Source: Sipunculus nudus
Lineage: Eukaryota; Annelida; Sipuncula; Golfingiida; Sipunculidae
Length of the DNA: 64,000 bases
Assembly: GCA_026874595.1 (NCBI GenBank)
Contig: CM049317.1
Coordinates: forward strand, 23,010,901 to 23,074,900
Reading direction: 5' to 3'
Shown here in pieces: positions 11,932 to 24,463 of the stretch. A model generated the notes under the pieces. It was not told where the DNA came from and searched no databases. It saw nothing but the letters and a program-made list of their open reading frames with translations. Within the stretch, counting starts at the first letter, position 1. Each line of letters begins with the position of its first letter. The position numbers were made by a program, and so were the translations under genes.

Positions 11932-13645
11932 GAGTCAATATGTCATCTGTGTAAACTAGACAGAATATATGTTTATTATCTATTGTGTTATAGAAATAAA
12001 ACGTCGGAGGATGAAGCGTTTGTTGTGACTCTGTCTTTTTGCAGATATGATAAACAATCAATAAATTAAATCATTGTGAAGGTTTTCCGGAGATTCAGGC
12101 TATAGCAGCCCAACATCAATATACACTTTTGCTGCATGTTAATGCAGATAGACATGAAAACAAAAACAAATATGGTTCAACGGCTCGCGGCTCTCATTTA
12201 ACATAATTTATTTATTTTTACAAATGAAGACCAACTCTTTGGTAATGATGGACTAAACTCAGTGATGATCATATACACCATTTCAAGAATTAAAGCAAAT
12301 ATCTGTATTTTCTAATCTTAATTGGAATACTCCACGGACAGTGTCTTACCTAGTAACGAATAAAAGCCCACTCACACCATATTTTTGTTCTCAGAGTCCG
12401 TCGAATATTATTATTTTGTGGCCTTTTCATGTTTTCTGCATTACTCGGTTAAATGCTGGAAATGCCTCTGATGTAAATTTTTATGAATAAAATATTATAC
12501 ATAAGTTCATTTTCTCTTCCATTGATGTTTTTATATTCCCTAGCATTCAAATGTTACAGATGAAAACGATGAGGGAAATATGAGGATGCGAAGGAATAGC
12601 ATGCACGAATGGAACCGGATTTAGGACAACCCGGCCCATGGTTCAGTGAACACCGTGGTCAAGGGTGCGGGTTTTCAGGTCAGAAACGTCACTGAAGACC
12701 TACATAGTGGCCGTGAAGGGTAGTCACGTCTCTAATCTGGGCCGAAATAAAAAAAAATATAATAAAACTTTGATTAATTTTAACCGATATTCTATGATTC
12801 ATTCTGCGTTTAACTGCATATTACATTAAACCCTGATATTTATCATTTTTGGCAATGTGTACCTTACATTTACTTGGCTATCTGGTAGAGCATAGATAAT
12901 ATAGCCGTGAAAATTTGGTATGGCATTTATTTTTTTATCAATAAGGCCTATTTTGAGATGTACCATCAATCATGTAAAAATCTGCACTGCAAGGGTCATC
13001 CATCTTTCAAGTTCGCTGTATTTTAACATTAGGTAAGACCAGTTAGGAATTAACACACAAAAATACATTCGGAAGTAAAAACTAAATTGTAAATTCCATA
13101 TCTATGTTTACCGGAATTATTTCTTGTGCCTCGAACGACTTTACTGTCAATAACATAACCCTTCTGAAAATTCTTGTATGCGATCAATAAAATCAAGACA
13201 CATACTAAGAAATTTACCGATTTTAGTCGCTTTTACCGCCTATATGTGTTCACACATTATATTCAAAGGTTATTCCATCTGAAGATTATTCAAACTCTAA
13301 TCCCCTTTCCTTGGCTCATGGATGACCCCTAAACATATTAATCAAGTATAAACGCTTTAACTTTTTATGTAGAAAGTAAAAAAATAGAGATTAGAAGACA
13401 ATATCCGTGCCGTAATAGTGAAGACTTAAGCAGGGAAGTGTACAGTAAAAGCAATGAAGTAAGTGCGAAAGCAGAATAAATATTAAGAATTATAACAGAA
13501 GCACGTTCGCCTAGTAGTTGACCTCGTTTTCAGTATATATGAACAGAACAAGACATTTGACAATGTGTTAGACCTTGGAAACAAGACAATATAACAAACA
13601 TGATAAAGCCAGGGGAAAACTCCTTTGTGCGGGCTATTTTGACTT
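11932..13645. other. No gene seen
   Basis: AT-rich unique-looking sequence; short open frames only. No repeats of note. Confidence 0.5.
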
Positions 13646-13656
13646 CAGATTATTAT

Positions 13657-13710
<54 letters not shown>
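13657..13710. repeat. (AT)n microsatellite
   Basis: Uninterrupted AT dinucleotides. An open frame across it (Ile-Tyr repeats) is an artefact. Confidence 0.95.
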
Positions 13711-13713
<3 letters not shown>

Positions 13714-16465
13714 TAAATGTTTTTGAGAAGTTTAATTCGATTTTTGGGATAATGTTTTGTGCAAAAAGGAATAACTTATTTGAGTTTGGGGATGATCAGT
13801 TTCGTGGTGACAGAAATTTGATGGAAGTATTTTTTTCTGTGTTGCGGTTTCACTGTTTTGGGCATGGTAGTGAGTTTTCTTACTCAGGAAAGAAGACGGT
13901 GTATTGTAATAACCAAACAGATTTGAACTACATATTTAATGTTTTTTGTAAGCATCCTTTTATTGTATTTGATGAAATATATATCTTCTTGTAAACGAAC
14001 GGATATTTTGTAACACCCAAAAGAATTTGATTGAAGAATAAGGTTGAAATTACTTAACGTTTTAAACAAACAAGTTCTTTTGATGTTATGTAATATAGTT
14101 TTCTCAAACAGATGAAAAAAGAAAGTACTACAAATTTTTACACTCTTAAGCCGTTGCTATATTGAACGCTGAAAGATCAGATGGTAAAATAATATGAATT
14201 GGTGTTTACACTTGCAAATGATATTTAAAAATTAAAATACTATACAATTATGAAACGTCCAGCCTTTCTCCAGATTGTAAAGGTCACTGACTCATTTCAA
14301 TTTGTGTAACCTTCTTTTACGGAAGCTACGAGAAAGTCGCACAGTATTTTCAATTACACCTATTTGCTTGTACATCTGTTTATTTTACGAAATGTCTATT
14401 CACACATTGGATATCAAAATTGCCTTTTTTGGTGAAATGTAAAGGAATTCGCGTACCCTGTATAGGTTGTACGAAGATACATTGATTGAAGGGTTATGTT
14501 ATCCTATTTTAGGATAGCCTTGAATCCACGACTCAGTAGGCATTTATATCGGGCTTGTAAGCCTAACTTGAGCCGTGGAACAAGCCTGCAACATGCACAA
14601 CAAGGCCATCCATCCTGTTTTTTTTTGGTACCGTGGTAAACAGCCGATACTCTTAACATAAGGCTACGAATGATGAATTAACACAAAGGAATACGTGTGC
14701 ACTCACAAACCGAACTGAACATCCATCTTTTATGGAAACGAGTCATTTCCTGTATCGCATACAAGCTAGCTGCCGTCCAGTACCCCAGGGTGGCTATGCT
14801 TGTTCTCATTCTGCCAGAAATTCCGCAGAGGGATTTACCAATATGCTGAATTAAAACCAAATGTTCTCGCACATGGTCAGTATTGTTAGAAGGTAAACTA
14901 AAAAGCTAACGAAAGGTCTGGTTGATGTAAAGTGACAACGTACTTGTAGGTCATGAGGCTTTGTAGAAAATGACAAATATAGTTGCATCCTCGTTGCAAG
15001 ATGTAAATTCACTCTAAAAGTCTCAAATTTCAGAGGATCGCAAGTGGCGCTAATTATAGGATGCATTGCAGTGTTACTGGCGTTCGAGATCGATTGCACC
15101 AACTTAACTTATTTCTCAATCCCTTGACATTTATAAGTCCCTACTGTGGTTTGAATTTTGTTCTCGAGGTTTCAAATTCACGATTTACGCGAAAGAGAAA
15201 TAATGGCAAAAATTGAAACATTTGTGAATAATGAATCTCATTTATAGTAAAACCTCATTGGCATGTTATGTTATCCACGCGGCCATACCTTAAGGTTTAA
15301 AAACTGATTTACAAATAACACCATATATTTTATGTTAACTGTAAATCAAATAAAATCATATAAATAACATCAAATCTTTCATATTATCTGCATATTATCT
15401 GGGTATGTTCAAACTGTGCACCGTTGTTAAATATACAACGTAACTCCCCACTAAAATACCATTATCTTCAAGCTCTAGCGCATGGTTATATTTCAGTACT
15501 TTTTAAAACTTTAATGTTAAGACCTCTGAAGAGGTGCTTCGTCCCATGCCCTCCAAATTAAACATTTGTAAAAGGGTTGTGTGAATGACGAGAGAATTCA
15601 CACGTTTCAAAGGGGATAATTCTTCCATTAATAAAAGTAAAAACACACACAATCTGCAATTTATAAATAATCATTTTATTCGGAACATTATCAGAGTTTG
15701 AAACATAAGATAACTTCTGATATATAAATAATTATGTGTAACACATTTTCTCCATAAAAGAGATCAGTTATGATCTAGTTAAGTATAGAACACTGACTTT
15801 ACAATTGAACACCTGAACACATACACACACATCCTCACACACACACATATATATAACATGTATAAAATCATTACAGAAATGTAACAAAATGTTAATACTC
15901 TCATACAAAAGCCAGTTATGATGTCTTTGGCCTTCATAAGAGTGGTCGATAGTATTCAATTATTTACGCTTTCGAGATAAAATGGTTTGCTGATCGATAT
16001 ATGAGTATTTTAGAGGGGTTTTTCGAAGGCATTTTCAATAGCGTTAAAGTTGGTTAATTTTAACGTTGTTTGAGAGTTATTGTGTCTCCTACGTTGAATT
16101 AATCGGCTCAAAATATGATCTACCGCCATAACGTTATGCATGACGTTGATGACTTCGTCAAGGAAGCGTTGATTGTATAAGCTATATTTGAGCATTTTTG
16201 GTCAAAACATAACAAATATATTGGCTATCAAACTCTTTTATACTTATTTTACATACGTCTGCTACCCGTTCTCTTGTAGCATGATAAAATTATGGAAATA
16301 TTGCGTGAAAAAAGGCTCTAAATTTCACATTTAACTACAGTCTTGGACTAAAAGAAAACTTCAATTTTTAGATAAAATAATTTAATAATTACACCTACAC
16401 ATTAGAATACATCCTGTTAAATCTTTATAGTATATGTTTAATACAGAGTTTACGATGGATAAGAA
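13711..16465. other. Downstream of LTD-like copy 2, no supported gene
   Basis: Holds the presumed 3' UTR of LTD-like copy 2 (an ATTAAA signal on the minus strand at 16381-16386). A 61-codon minus-strand frame at 16010-16195 and two at 14678-15102 have no recognisable similarity. Confidence 0.5.
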
Positions 16466-16658
16466 TTATACATTAATGTCCACATAACAGATGATATTTG
16501 CTGGCTGTCTCCCTGATCCGGGATACCTCGTCCAGATGTACCTGTTGACCTCCTCTCTCTCGTACCTGTCCAGAGTTCCCCTTGTGCCGTACCTGCCGAC
16601 CACCACTGCCTGTCTGAACGGGAACGACGACGCTCTGGCCGGTCTGCATCTCCACGTC
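16466..16658 (-). pseudogene. LTD-like copy 2, exon 5 (intact, terminal)
   Basis: 193 nt from acceptor TTACATAG to TAA. It encodes TWRCRPARASSFPFRQ, VVVGRYGTRG, REEVNRYIWTRYPGSG and ends YVDINV. This frame was chosen over the alternative open frame because the exon 4 donor phase requires it. Confidence 0.65.
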
Positions 16659-17277
16659 CTATGTAAAATAATAAAAATGATCGTCATAAACATCATCATC
16701 ATTATCATAATTAATCATAATATAACCAGTGTTTAACAATATTGAATAATCAGTGTTTAAAAATGTTTAATAATCAGTGTCCAATGCTGATTAATAATCG
16801 GTGTTTAATAATGTTTAATACTCCGTATTTAACGACATTTATTCATTGTTTCGTTCGTGTTACACTGATCGATATGCGAAATATTAGGCATTGGTTTTCT
16901 TAGTGGTTCTTAAGATGCTCTGCTGGCGGGATTTTCTGTGTACTACACGAAAAGTCCCCGTTTATAAAAACAAATCTGATAAGGTGTATTATTATTAATT
17001 TGATAAAATAAACTATCCCTCTTATGCTTGCATCTGATATTATTAGCCTTGTAATTAATGGAAACTATATTTTACATAAATGTACATATCCGGCAGGTTG
17101 CATGGTCTAATGAATGAAGATGTAGATAATTAAATAACAGGGAAGATGCGTGATTATAAAGCTTTCTGTATATCAGTTTTATTACGTACAGGGTCAGAAG
17201 CAGAACATATTTTCCATTTACCATTACATTTGACTTTTGAGCATTAAATATTCTCCTTATATCTGAGTATTACTTAC

Positions 17278-17503
17278 GGGTCTGTTCCAAGGCCGTTGGA
17301 CAGGTAGGCTATGAATCTCGCTCCTTTTCTCTCCAAGATCTCGCTGTCGACATTCCTGATGTGAACGAGCCGTCTCTGCGTGGACCGGGGAACAGTCATC
17401 AGTATCGGAGTCATCGGTTTAGATCTGAACTCCTGGACGGTAGACGCATCAACGTAAACAGTCACGTGACCTGGTGCCCACAGCCGCAGTTCATAAGCTG
17501 TAC
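17278..17503 (-). pseudogene. LTD-like copy 2, exon 4 (intact)
   Basis: 226 nt; acceptor TTAATTAG, donor CC|GTAAGT. It completes the split Cys and encodes TAYELRLWAPGHVTVYVDAS, then TVPRSTQRRLVHIRNV and GARFIAYLSNGLGTDP. It looks like a second beta-rich domain after the lamin-tail domain; I do not recognise the family. Confidence 0.68.
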
Positions 17504-17802
17504 CTAATTAAGACGTAAGTAGATAAATTAAAAAAAAATGACTGACACATACACAAGTTTATATATATATATATATATATGGAAAGTTTTCTTATTTGGC
17601 AATGTGTGCTTCAAACAGGTTGTTTTAATTTTATTTATGTTATTTTAAATTTTAGCATTAATTATGTATGCTATTGTTAGGCGCCCCTGAGCAACACAGA
17701 TTCCTGGAAGGCGGTACGTTTCATGTTAATAAATTATTATTAAATTATGTTATTACGATTAAATCCTTATATATATACATATAAATTTGTATAAATATAC
17801 AT

Positions 17803-17817
<15 letters not shown>

Positions 17818-17866
<49 letters not shown>
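17818..17866. repeat. (AT)n microsatellite
   Basis: AT dinucleotide run inside intron 3 of LTD-like copy 2, preceded by CA repeats (17801-17814). A shorter (AT)n tract is at 17560-17580. Confidence 0.95.
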
Positions 17867-17869
<3 letters not shown>

Positions 17870-18097
17870 ATCGAGTTAACTTATCGTTAATGTATTCTTA
17901 CATACTTTGTTAAAGTCCCCTCTTCTGCATTGAGTATTACGGTCTCAATACTGCCCTACATTAAACATGGTTTGCAATGCAGACTATGTGTTAGTGCAAC
18001 CTGTAGCAAATGTATATACCATTAATATAAAAGTGTCCCCGCCGTGATCATATTCTTCGAACATGTTTTGTACAATTTTTTTTTTCTGATAACTAAC

Positions 18098-18345
18098 ATT
18101 GATTGGTCTTCCCCGGGGTTCTCACGGGCGTAAAATCGAAACTGTAGGCATTCTGGGATGGTTTGCACCGACTGACTGATCCCCAAGTCAGAGGAAGATG
18201 TACCACGTGACGTCGACGTAATCTTGGCACGTGAGAGTTCATGATTTGCATGTCTCTGTAAAGGTCTACACCAGGAATAGCGAAATACACCAAATCAAAA
18301 TCTCAGCGTCCTCTGGAACAATTGGTCCTTCAGCCTGCACCAAAT
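18098..18345 (-). pseudogene. LTD-like copy 2, exon 3 (1-nt deletion)
   Basis: The acceptor is TATTTTAG and the donor T|GTTAGT. The first part reads LVQAEGPIVPEDAEI in one frame; from about 18296 the homology continues one base off (DLVYFAIPGVDLYRDMQ... GSVSRC...TPGKTNQ). The total is 248 nt against 249 in copy 1, and exons 4 and 5 follow the second frame. A cryptic AG near 18300 could restore the frame by dropping the first part. Confidence 0.68.
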
Positions 18346-19071
18346 CTAAAATAAAGATAATGGTTTTAATTCTCTTTACACTCTTATATTTCAAATACAT
18401 CTAGACACACTTTGAGGAGATAGCGGATTATAATCTCGTGAAAATTAAGGCAATTTAAAAGATGAAATGGTAATCAGCGATATGGGACATGCCTGGTTTT
18501 TCAACGTGAACAATGTTACTAAAATATAAATATATCTAACAGGGGTGTCCTCGTTTCCATTTGTAAAGAATAAGTAGCCTGTGTTTGGAATAAAGGAAAG
18601 GTAAATCTTGGGAATTTAGTGACGTCACGCTCATCCGAATTTACACATTACTCACAGAAATATTTGGTCACAATTAAGTCCAGCACCCCAGTCATTACAC
18701 ATCCGCCCTCCACTGACGCGGTCTTTTGATTAAAAATTACGGTAGCCAAACTTCACAATAGCATATTACTTTATTATACCTGTTGGATTCCAGCTTTGTA
18801 CATATGCATGAAGCTAGGAATAATCCAGTAGTCATATAGGTACCTGTCGTTTAGACTTGAAGATGTAACCCGTAGGCTTTTATCCATATTTCAATATGTA
18901 TATTATCAGTGGCGTCATTACTTCTGGGTAGCTTATAAAAATGCCAGATAATTGATTGGTCTCTAAATGGAAACCTTAAAACATTTTTATTTAAAAATGA
19001 ATGGATGTCTTGAAGCAGAGAGAGAAAAACAACATTGGCTACAAGTCTTTACCGGATTTAGTGCCTCTCAC

Positions 19072-19157
19072 CTTTTCCAGTCTGCTTGAATAGAATAACG
19101 GCGAAAGTGTCGCTCGCGAGCCTCCATCGCGCCTCCGCAAAATAAAAGGGTAGAAAA
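19072..19157 (-). pseudogene. LTD-like copy 2, exon 2 (intact)
   Basis: 86 nt; acceptor GTTTCAG, donor G|GTGAGA. It encodes FLPFYFAEARWRLASDTFAV then ILFKQTGK. Phase is 2 in and 1 out, like copy 1 exon 2 (107 nt). Confidence 0.65.
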
Positions 19158-19570
19158 CTGAAACAAAAACACAACATCAATAATGAAATCAGAAAGAATC
19201 ACTTCAAGAATCGCTGAATATTAAAACACTCAAAATTTTAAGGCCAGGTATATCTATTTATTTTCATATATTTAAATTGACAATTTTGGTTGTCACTGAA
19301 AATTAAAATATTTTTGAATATTCATAATGGTATTATAAGATACGTAAACATCATCGTCCTCTCAATCAGTATGGTATTAAATTTAGCATCTTTTCATCTC
19401 CAGTGGATGAGTATTAAGGTCACTAAATGTTTATTGTCAGTAAAAAAATACGTTTCTGTGGCACCGCACGTCATTTTTTACCCTCCCCCTAAAAATATAG
19501 TTATTATATGTGATTGTTTTTGAGAAACATGCCTTTTCAGCCTTGAAAGTTTTTTTTTTATTTAACCTAC

Positions 19571-19829
19571 CTGTTTGCCTTCAATATAATTCCATGTAAA
19601 CTAAGTACACGGGAAGAATCAGTTTATGGAATCCCTCTTGTTGTGATAGGGCGAGGAAACATGGCCAGAACAACATTCTCTAAGGTCTTTTCTTCTCCCG
19701 GATTCCAGAGTTCCACAACACTTTGTCCAAACCGAGGCTCATAAAAAGCCGGTGTTGCCTGGTCGCTGTCGCTAAGACCAGGAACAGGTGGACAAGCCAG
19801 GCTGATATCCGGATGGTGTCAGTGCGCAT
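19571..19829 (-). pseudogene. LTD-like copy 2, exon 1 (nonsense, leader out of frame)
   Basis: It ends AAC AG|GTAGGT, the same phase as copy 1. After the stop at 19624-19626 the reading frame still resembles copy 1 (TDSSRVLSLHG against TMKQNVTSLAG), showing that the stop lies inside a homologous coding exon and not in an intron. The leader reading frame (from 19829) and the body frame differ, so there is either a frameshift or a separate signal-peptide exon upstream. Confidence 0.6.
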
Positions 19830-19944
19830 GATCAGCCGGAAGTTAAAACGGATCTGAATAAATAATGATGTTTTACATGATATTGACTGGAACAGGTCCT
19901 ATTTATTAAAGAGCAGTATGTTTCTCTATATAAAATTGAATTAT

Positions 19945-20194
19945 TTAGCTGTCATCGTCCCATACAATTGACAAATTAACATAAAACGGGGGTGGAATTA
20001 AACTGGCTCCGGGACCTTTTGATATATGGGTTGATTCGGAACCAGATCCCGCTTTGGTCCACATCCGTGTCAATCCTTCGTTACTAGGTAACCTTATAGT
20101 GAAATTACAGTTCCTTCTGGTCACTCTACGTGAACTTAATTCAGTCAGTATGTAGGTCGTGGTCAGCCCGGGGAAACATATATAATGGTTATTA
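19945..20194 (-). CDS. Candidate last exon of an unidentified gene
   Basis: An open minus-strand stretch of about 83 codons starts after a long pyrimidine tract (TTTTTTTTCTCTCTGCAAAG) and ends ..FYVNLSIVWDDDS, with AATAAA at 19902-19907, 37 nt after the stop. It contains NCNFTIRLPSNEGL and TRMWTKAGSG. It lies 116 nt upstream of LTD-like copy 2 in the same direction, so it may end another tandem neighbour, but no further exons were found. Its first 28 or so codons and the acceptor are duplicated exactly at +379. Confidence 0.35.
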
Positions 20195-20869
20195 CTTTGC
20201 AGAGAGAAAAAAAACTGAAGTTTATAAGCTTTAGGTAAACAAAATGAGTTCATTCCAGTTCGCTGGTGAGTGTGTGATAGGGTGTGCGTGTTAAGTGTGT
20301 TTGTTTTCAACACATTGCACGGAATCATGGACGGAATCCCATGATATGTTCAGGGAACCTCGGGAATGGTACAATGAAGAATCGATTAGACGTTTGTATG
20401 GATCATGAACATGATCCGGATCCAGGAAGGACTACCAGAAATATTCACAAATATGCGCTAACATATGCCCAATTGAACACGGCAATATGGTCCTTCTGGT
20501 CACTCTACGTGAACTTAATTCAGTCAGTATGTAGGTCGTGGTCAGCCCGGGGAAACATATATAATGGTTATTACTTTGCAGAGAGAAAAAAAACTGAAGT
20601 TTATAAGCTTTAGGTAAACAAAATGAGTTCATTCCAGTTCGCTGGTGAGTGTGTGATAGGGTGTGCGTGTTAAGTGTGTTTGTTTTCAACACATTGCACG
20701 GAATCATGGACGGAATCCCATGATATGTTCAGGGAACCTCGGGAATGGTACAATGAAGAATCGATTAGACGTTTGTATGGATCATGAACATGATCCGGAT
20801 CCAGGAAGGACTACCAGAAATATTCACAAATATGCGCTAACATATGCCCAATTGAACACGGCAATATGG
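20112..20869. repeat. Exact 379-bp tandem duplication
   Basis: Unit 1 is 20112-20490 and unit 2 is 20491-20869, followed by a third TCC. No mismatch was found on reading both copies. The junction carries 3-nt microhomology (TCC). Each unit includes the start of the candidate exon at 19945-20194 and its acceptor. Part of the unit (around 20320-20450) resembles 26049-26190 at lower identity, so an older dispersed repeat lies inside it. Confidence 0.9.
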
Positions 20870-21921
20870 TCCGAATAAGTGAATGCAAAAATTAAGGAAT
20901 TATGAACCAATGAACCTAGGGATATGGGCTAATAAGTGAATGAAAACACGGGTTGCGAAGTACCCCACATTTAAGACCGCCCACATGACGGAGGCCTGCA
21001 CTTATGAGAATTCGTATTTCTAGTTTTACCACAGTAATGAAGCTGACTGGACACTCATTTTAGTTTTTGGTCATTTGTTTGATTTTTAATCTCAAACATT
21101 ACGAACGGACTTTGAAGACAAAACTGTTTGAGGTTAAGGCTACGCCCAGGGGTAAAAGGGTACGCCCAATGAGTAAAATTAATTGTTCATTAATGGCATA
21201 TAATTTGAGAGACCTGATATATCATAAAAAAAAATCTTTGAACATACATAATCTATCATTATTCACATTGAATATATATCCTTTCGACTTGCCTTCAAAG
21301 ATGGGACGTCTTATTCACGAAGGTTCTATTTTCGCGAAAAGTCCACTTTCGCGAATTTAGCGAATTTGAAAACCTCCCGAATAAAATGGCAATAACAGTA
21401 TTCGCTCGTCTTATTTTTTGTCGGAGTCGATGTTGGTGTCCGGGGCGTGGTTTACTTCTCAAATCACTCATCGTAGAAATTGTGCAATATAAATTTTATT
21501 TCTTCAAAATATTGGCTGATAATATATTAATATTGTTCCGTGATAAGACTTGTAGCTTCAAATGAAATTAAATATTAACAAACTTAATATTTTATCCAGA
21601 GTCGAAATTACGCAGATCTCAAAAACTTCTATTTGTGCTGAATAGTTACGCGATATGTAAACTTTTATATTTTGTGAAATTCTTCGATAAAATGATAATA
21701 TATGTGTGTATGTGTGTAATGTAGTTTTTACAAATGAAATATTGAGTGATTCACGATATATTTTGAGATGGTACCTTCACATTGAGCAAAAACGCGGCTG
21801 AATTCCTTTGAATCACTCAGTATTGAGAAAATGTTTACAGTGAAATAGTTTAATAAGTATAGTTAACCTCTAAAAACATGACCTCCACAGGTAAATAATG
21901 AATATAAGGCCAGAAAAAATT

Positions 21922-22229
21922 AAAGGTATGGTTCTCAGGCACCGCCCGCATCAATTTAAAATCCCCGCATCAAAAATTTTTATTTTGATTTTCAATAAAA
22001 ACTTTCCAATTTTGAGCTGCTGCTGCTCCGACATTTCTTTCAAGAAGATAAAACCATACAATTTCCTTTGTTTTGTAGTGCTGTTACTTATTTAGCAAAA
22101 TAAAACTGTTATTTTCATGCTTTTCCCTTATCATTTGACATTTTTATCGAAACATACCAAAAAATTTAAAATAAAAAAGCGCCCGCCCGCATTGATTTCT
22201 GAAAAAAAGTGCATGAGAACCATACCTTT
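21922..22229. mobile_element. MITE with 16-bp perfect TIRs
   Basis: AAAGGTATGGTTCTCA at 21922-21937 is exactly mirrored by TGAGAACCATACCTTT at 22214-22229. Subterminal GCCCGCATCAATTT / ATTGATTTC continue the symmetry. The 308-bp element has no ORF. Confidence 0.85.
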
Positions 22230-23887
22230 TTTTTATTTTGGCCTTATAGCTTTAAGAAATCATACACAGCGTACAGTTTATTTGACATTTGCTGTGCTTT
22301 ATTTTGAAACGCTGTAGGTATATCTTCACAGTCTTTTCATCTTAAGTGCAGAAAGTTCAACAGGCATATACTAGTAAAGTTGCAGGGGCGGGTAGAGGGC
22401 GCGTAGGTAAACACGCCCCGGTAACAGTCCACAGTAATTACTGACCACGTAACTGGGTTACAATTTGTCTGGGTTATGGGGTGCCTGAACTTTAAAAAGG
22501 ACTGTTTCTTATGATGTTAACCTGAATAAAGACCTCATTTTATCAAAACTCTCGATGTAATTAAGGATGTAACAAACTGTCAAAATGATGAAAGCACAAC
22601 TCTTGAAGACCAGCGCCGAATTCGAAACCTTTGTGCTACGAGTCCTAGGAAGGCCCTAATGTTATAGCATCTTATATTGAAAAAAAAAATTACTTCTTAT
22701 TATATAACAAGTGAACTTGGGGGATTTGACACTGACATGTACCTCGAGGTTTCAATGGAATTGGAAATCCGATGAATAAAAAATAATTATGCACAAAAAT
22801 ATATTTGAAGTAAACATGTATACAATGTGAGGAAGGATATGAGGGATATGTCCCTGTTTGCTGTAAGTCTGCATTATAGCTGATTCTCAAACGCTGACCT
22901 TTGCGTGTGTCATATATGGCAGATGTGGTCCTGATGTTAAGCCTCTCGGGACCTTATATAGAGTGATGATTTTTAAATTCAATATTTGGCTTCCATTGCG
23001 ATCGCTATGCGATTGAGACGTCTTGTTAAGATTTAAATAGTGCTGGCTCAATGTATCTGAAAACTTTATCTAATCGAATTTGAACGCCTTTGATTTTTGT
23101 GTCTTGAAGGAATCAATTCATCATAATAAAATAACGTTAAATCTTATCTGAATTTTTTTCCCCACATACACTTCTTAGTAACAGTTACGGGAAAGCGGTT
23201 CAGTCCCACTATAGATATATAGTTAAAGGGCAAATCCCGTGTCAATCAAACACTTTAAAATCTTGAATGGCTGCAGCTAACAATGTTACCAAGTCCATGC
23301 CCTTGTCCATGCCATGTCCATTTCCCCTTGCATATACATGAAAAGTGTCATGTCATTTAAGGAAACTTAGTATACTGTCACCTCGCGGCAAATTGTGTAA
23401 CTAATGTACGACTCTCTGGCCGACTGCTCCATCCTTGTGACGCCCAATATGCAAATATCAGGGATTCACCATACGGACTTCACAGCTAAGGCTTTAGTGA
23501 CAAGAGCTGGAACCTTGTTACGTCTATCGGTACATGGGTTCACGTTTTATTTTAACGAATTTAAAAATGTTAGAATCTAAAGAATTTTAGTAGTAAACGT
23601 AAATACTAAAGCCCAGGCAGGGCTATTATTGGAGGTACATATAAGAATATATTTATAATCGGTCCTCGTCCGCTTTTTTTTCTTTCCGTGGTCTAGAAGA
23701 TGGCTTTACAACCAGTTCATACCACTTATCAAAATATGTTGGATTAGATGGGTGTCTTGGCAAATTATTTGACATCCGAAAGGAAGCGAGAAATGGTTTT
23801 CCCTTGGTTGGTGTGTTGGTCCGGTTGCCTGCTTGCAAATTTACGCAACCAGCACTGCAAGGGCGCATATAATACACCATCAGTCGT

Positions 23888-24300
23888 ATTTCTTTTGACC
23901 TCTGATCCCAATTAATATGCGTGAATTTTTAGGTCAGGTAGAAACTCTATATATCTATAATGACTTTCATGAATTTTAATTTTTCCGGGAATCAAACTTA
24001 GACTAGATATTAATATTGGTTAATATATCCGTTTAGATAAATCAAAATCCATCATATTCCTTGTCAGTTATCGCGGCGACAACTCAAAATAGCCTGGTGA
24101 CCTCCGCCCTGATTAAATATGCGTGAATTTTGCCTATAACACTCGGGAGAGATATCTATTGGTGAGAAGTCAAAGTTTTGCGGAAGTCCATAAAATCCCT
24201 GGTAAGTTATCGCGGGACACTAAATGTTAACGGTCGGACAGACGGACGGTCCGCGGGTATGACGTAATACGTCCAGTCTATGACGAGCGTATAAAATATT
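23888..24300. repeat. Dispersed repeat with ~130-bp internal period, copy 1
   Basis: Internal units share TGACCTCYGMYCTSATTWAA, ATATGCGTGAATTTT and AAAATCCATMAWRTYCYTGG. The right end has GACGGACGGTCCGCGG and GACGTAATACGTC. The same units recur at 59010-59510 and 62195-62545. Confidence 0.7.
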
Positions 24301-24463
24301 TAAACGAATGCATTTCGATGGTCTTGTGGAGGGTTAGGTTAATACTAAAAGAATAATCCATTCAATTTTATGATAAATCGCTCGTTTAAAATTCGCTGTA
24401 GGGAGTTCTATAGAAAGCTGCACTGCCTAAATGCGGGTGAAGGTGATGTAAAGGCGTTTTCAG

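Larger units (their letters stand above)
16466..19829 (-). pseudogene. Secreted LTD-like protein, copy 2 (probable pseudogene)
   Basis: This is a minus-strand tandem paralogue of the gene at 203-4105. Exons are about 19829-19571, 19157-19072, 18345-18098, 17503-17278 and 16658-16466 (stop TAA at 16466-16468). Intron phases equal those of copy 1 wherever both can be seen. Exon 1 carries VVELWNPG and NVVLAMFPRP, but an in-frame TAA at 19624-19626 follows GIP, where copy 1 has Phe; the ATG at 19829 (hydrophobic leader LVHLFLVLA) is also out of frame with the body. Exon 3 is 248 nt against 249 in copy 1, breaking the frame near 18296-18302. Exons 2, 4 and 5 are intact. Two independent lesions favour a pseudogene; sequencing error, an undetected upstream exon, or rescue splicing at the AG near 18300 remain possible. 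Confidence 0.68.

Noticed and set aside
13575-13994. 139-codon plus-strand frame
   Set aside because: Crosses an (AT)n tract; neither side looks coding.
16466-16655. Alternative minus-strand frame (METs from 16655) for the last LTD-like exon
   Set aside because: The donor phase of the preceding exon (CC|GTAAGT) requires the other frame, which runs to the stop at 16466-16468.
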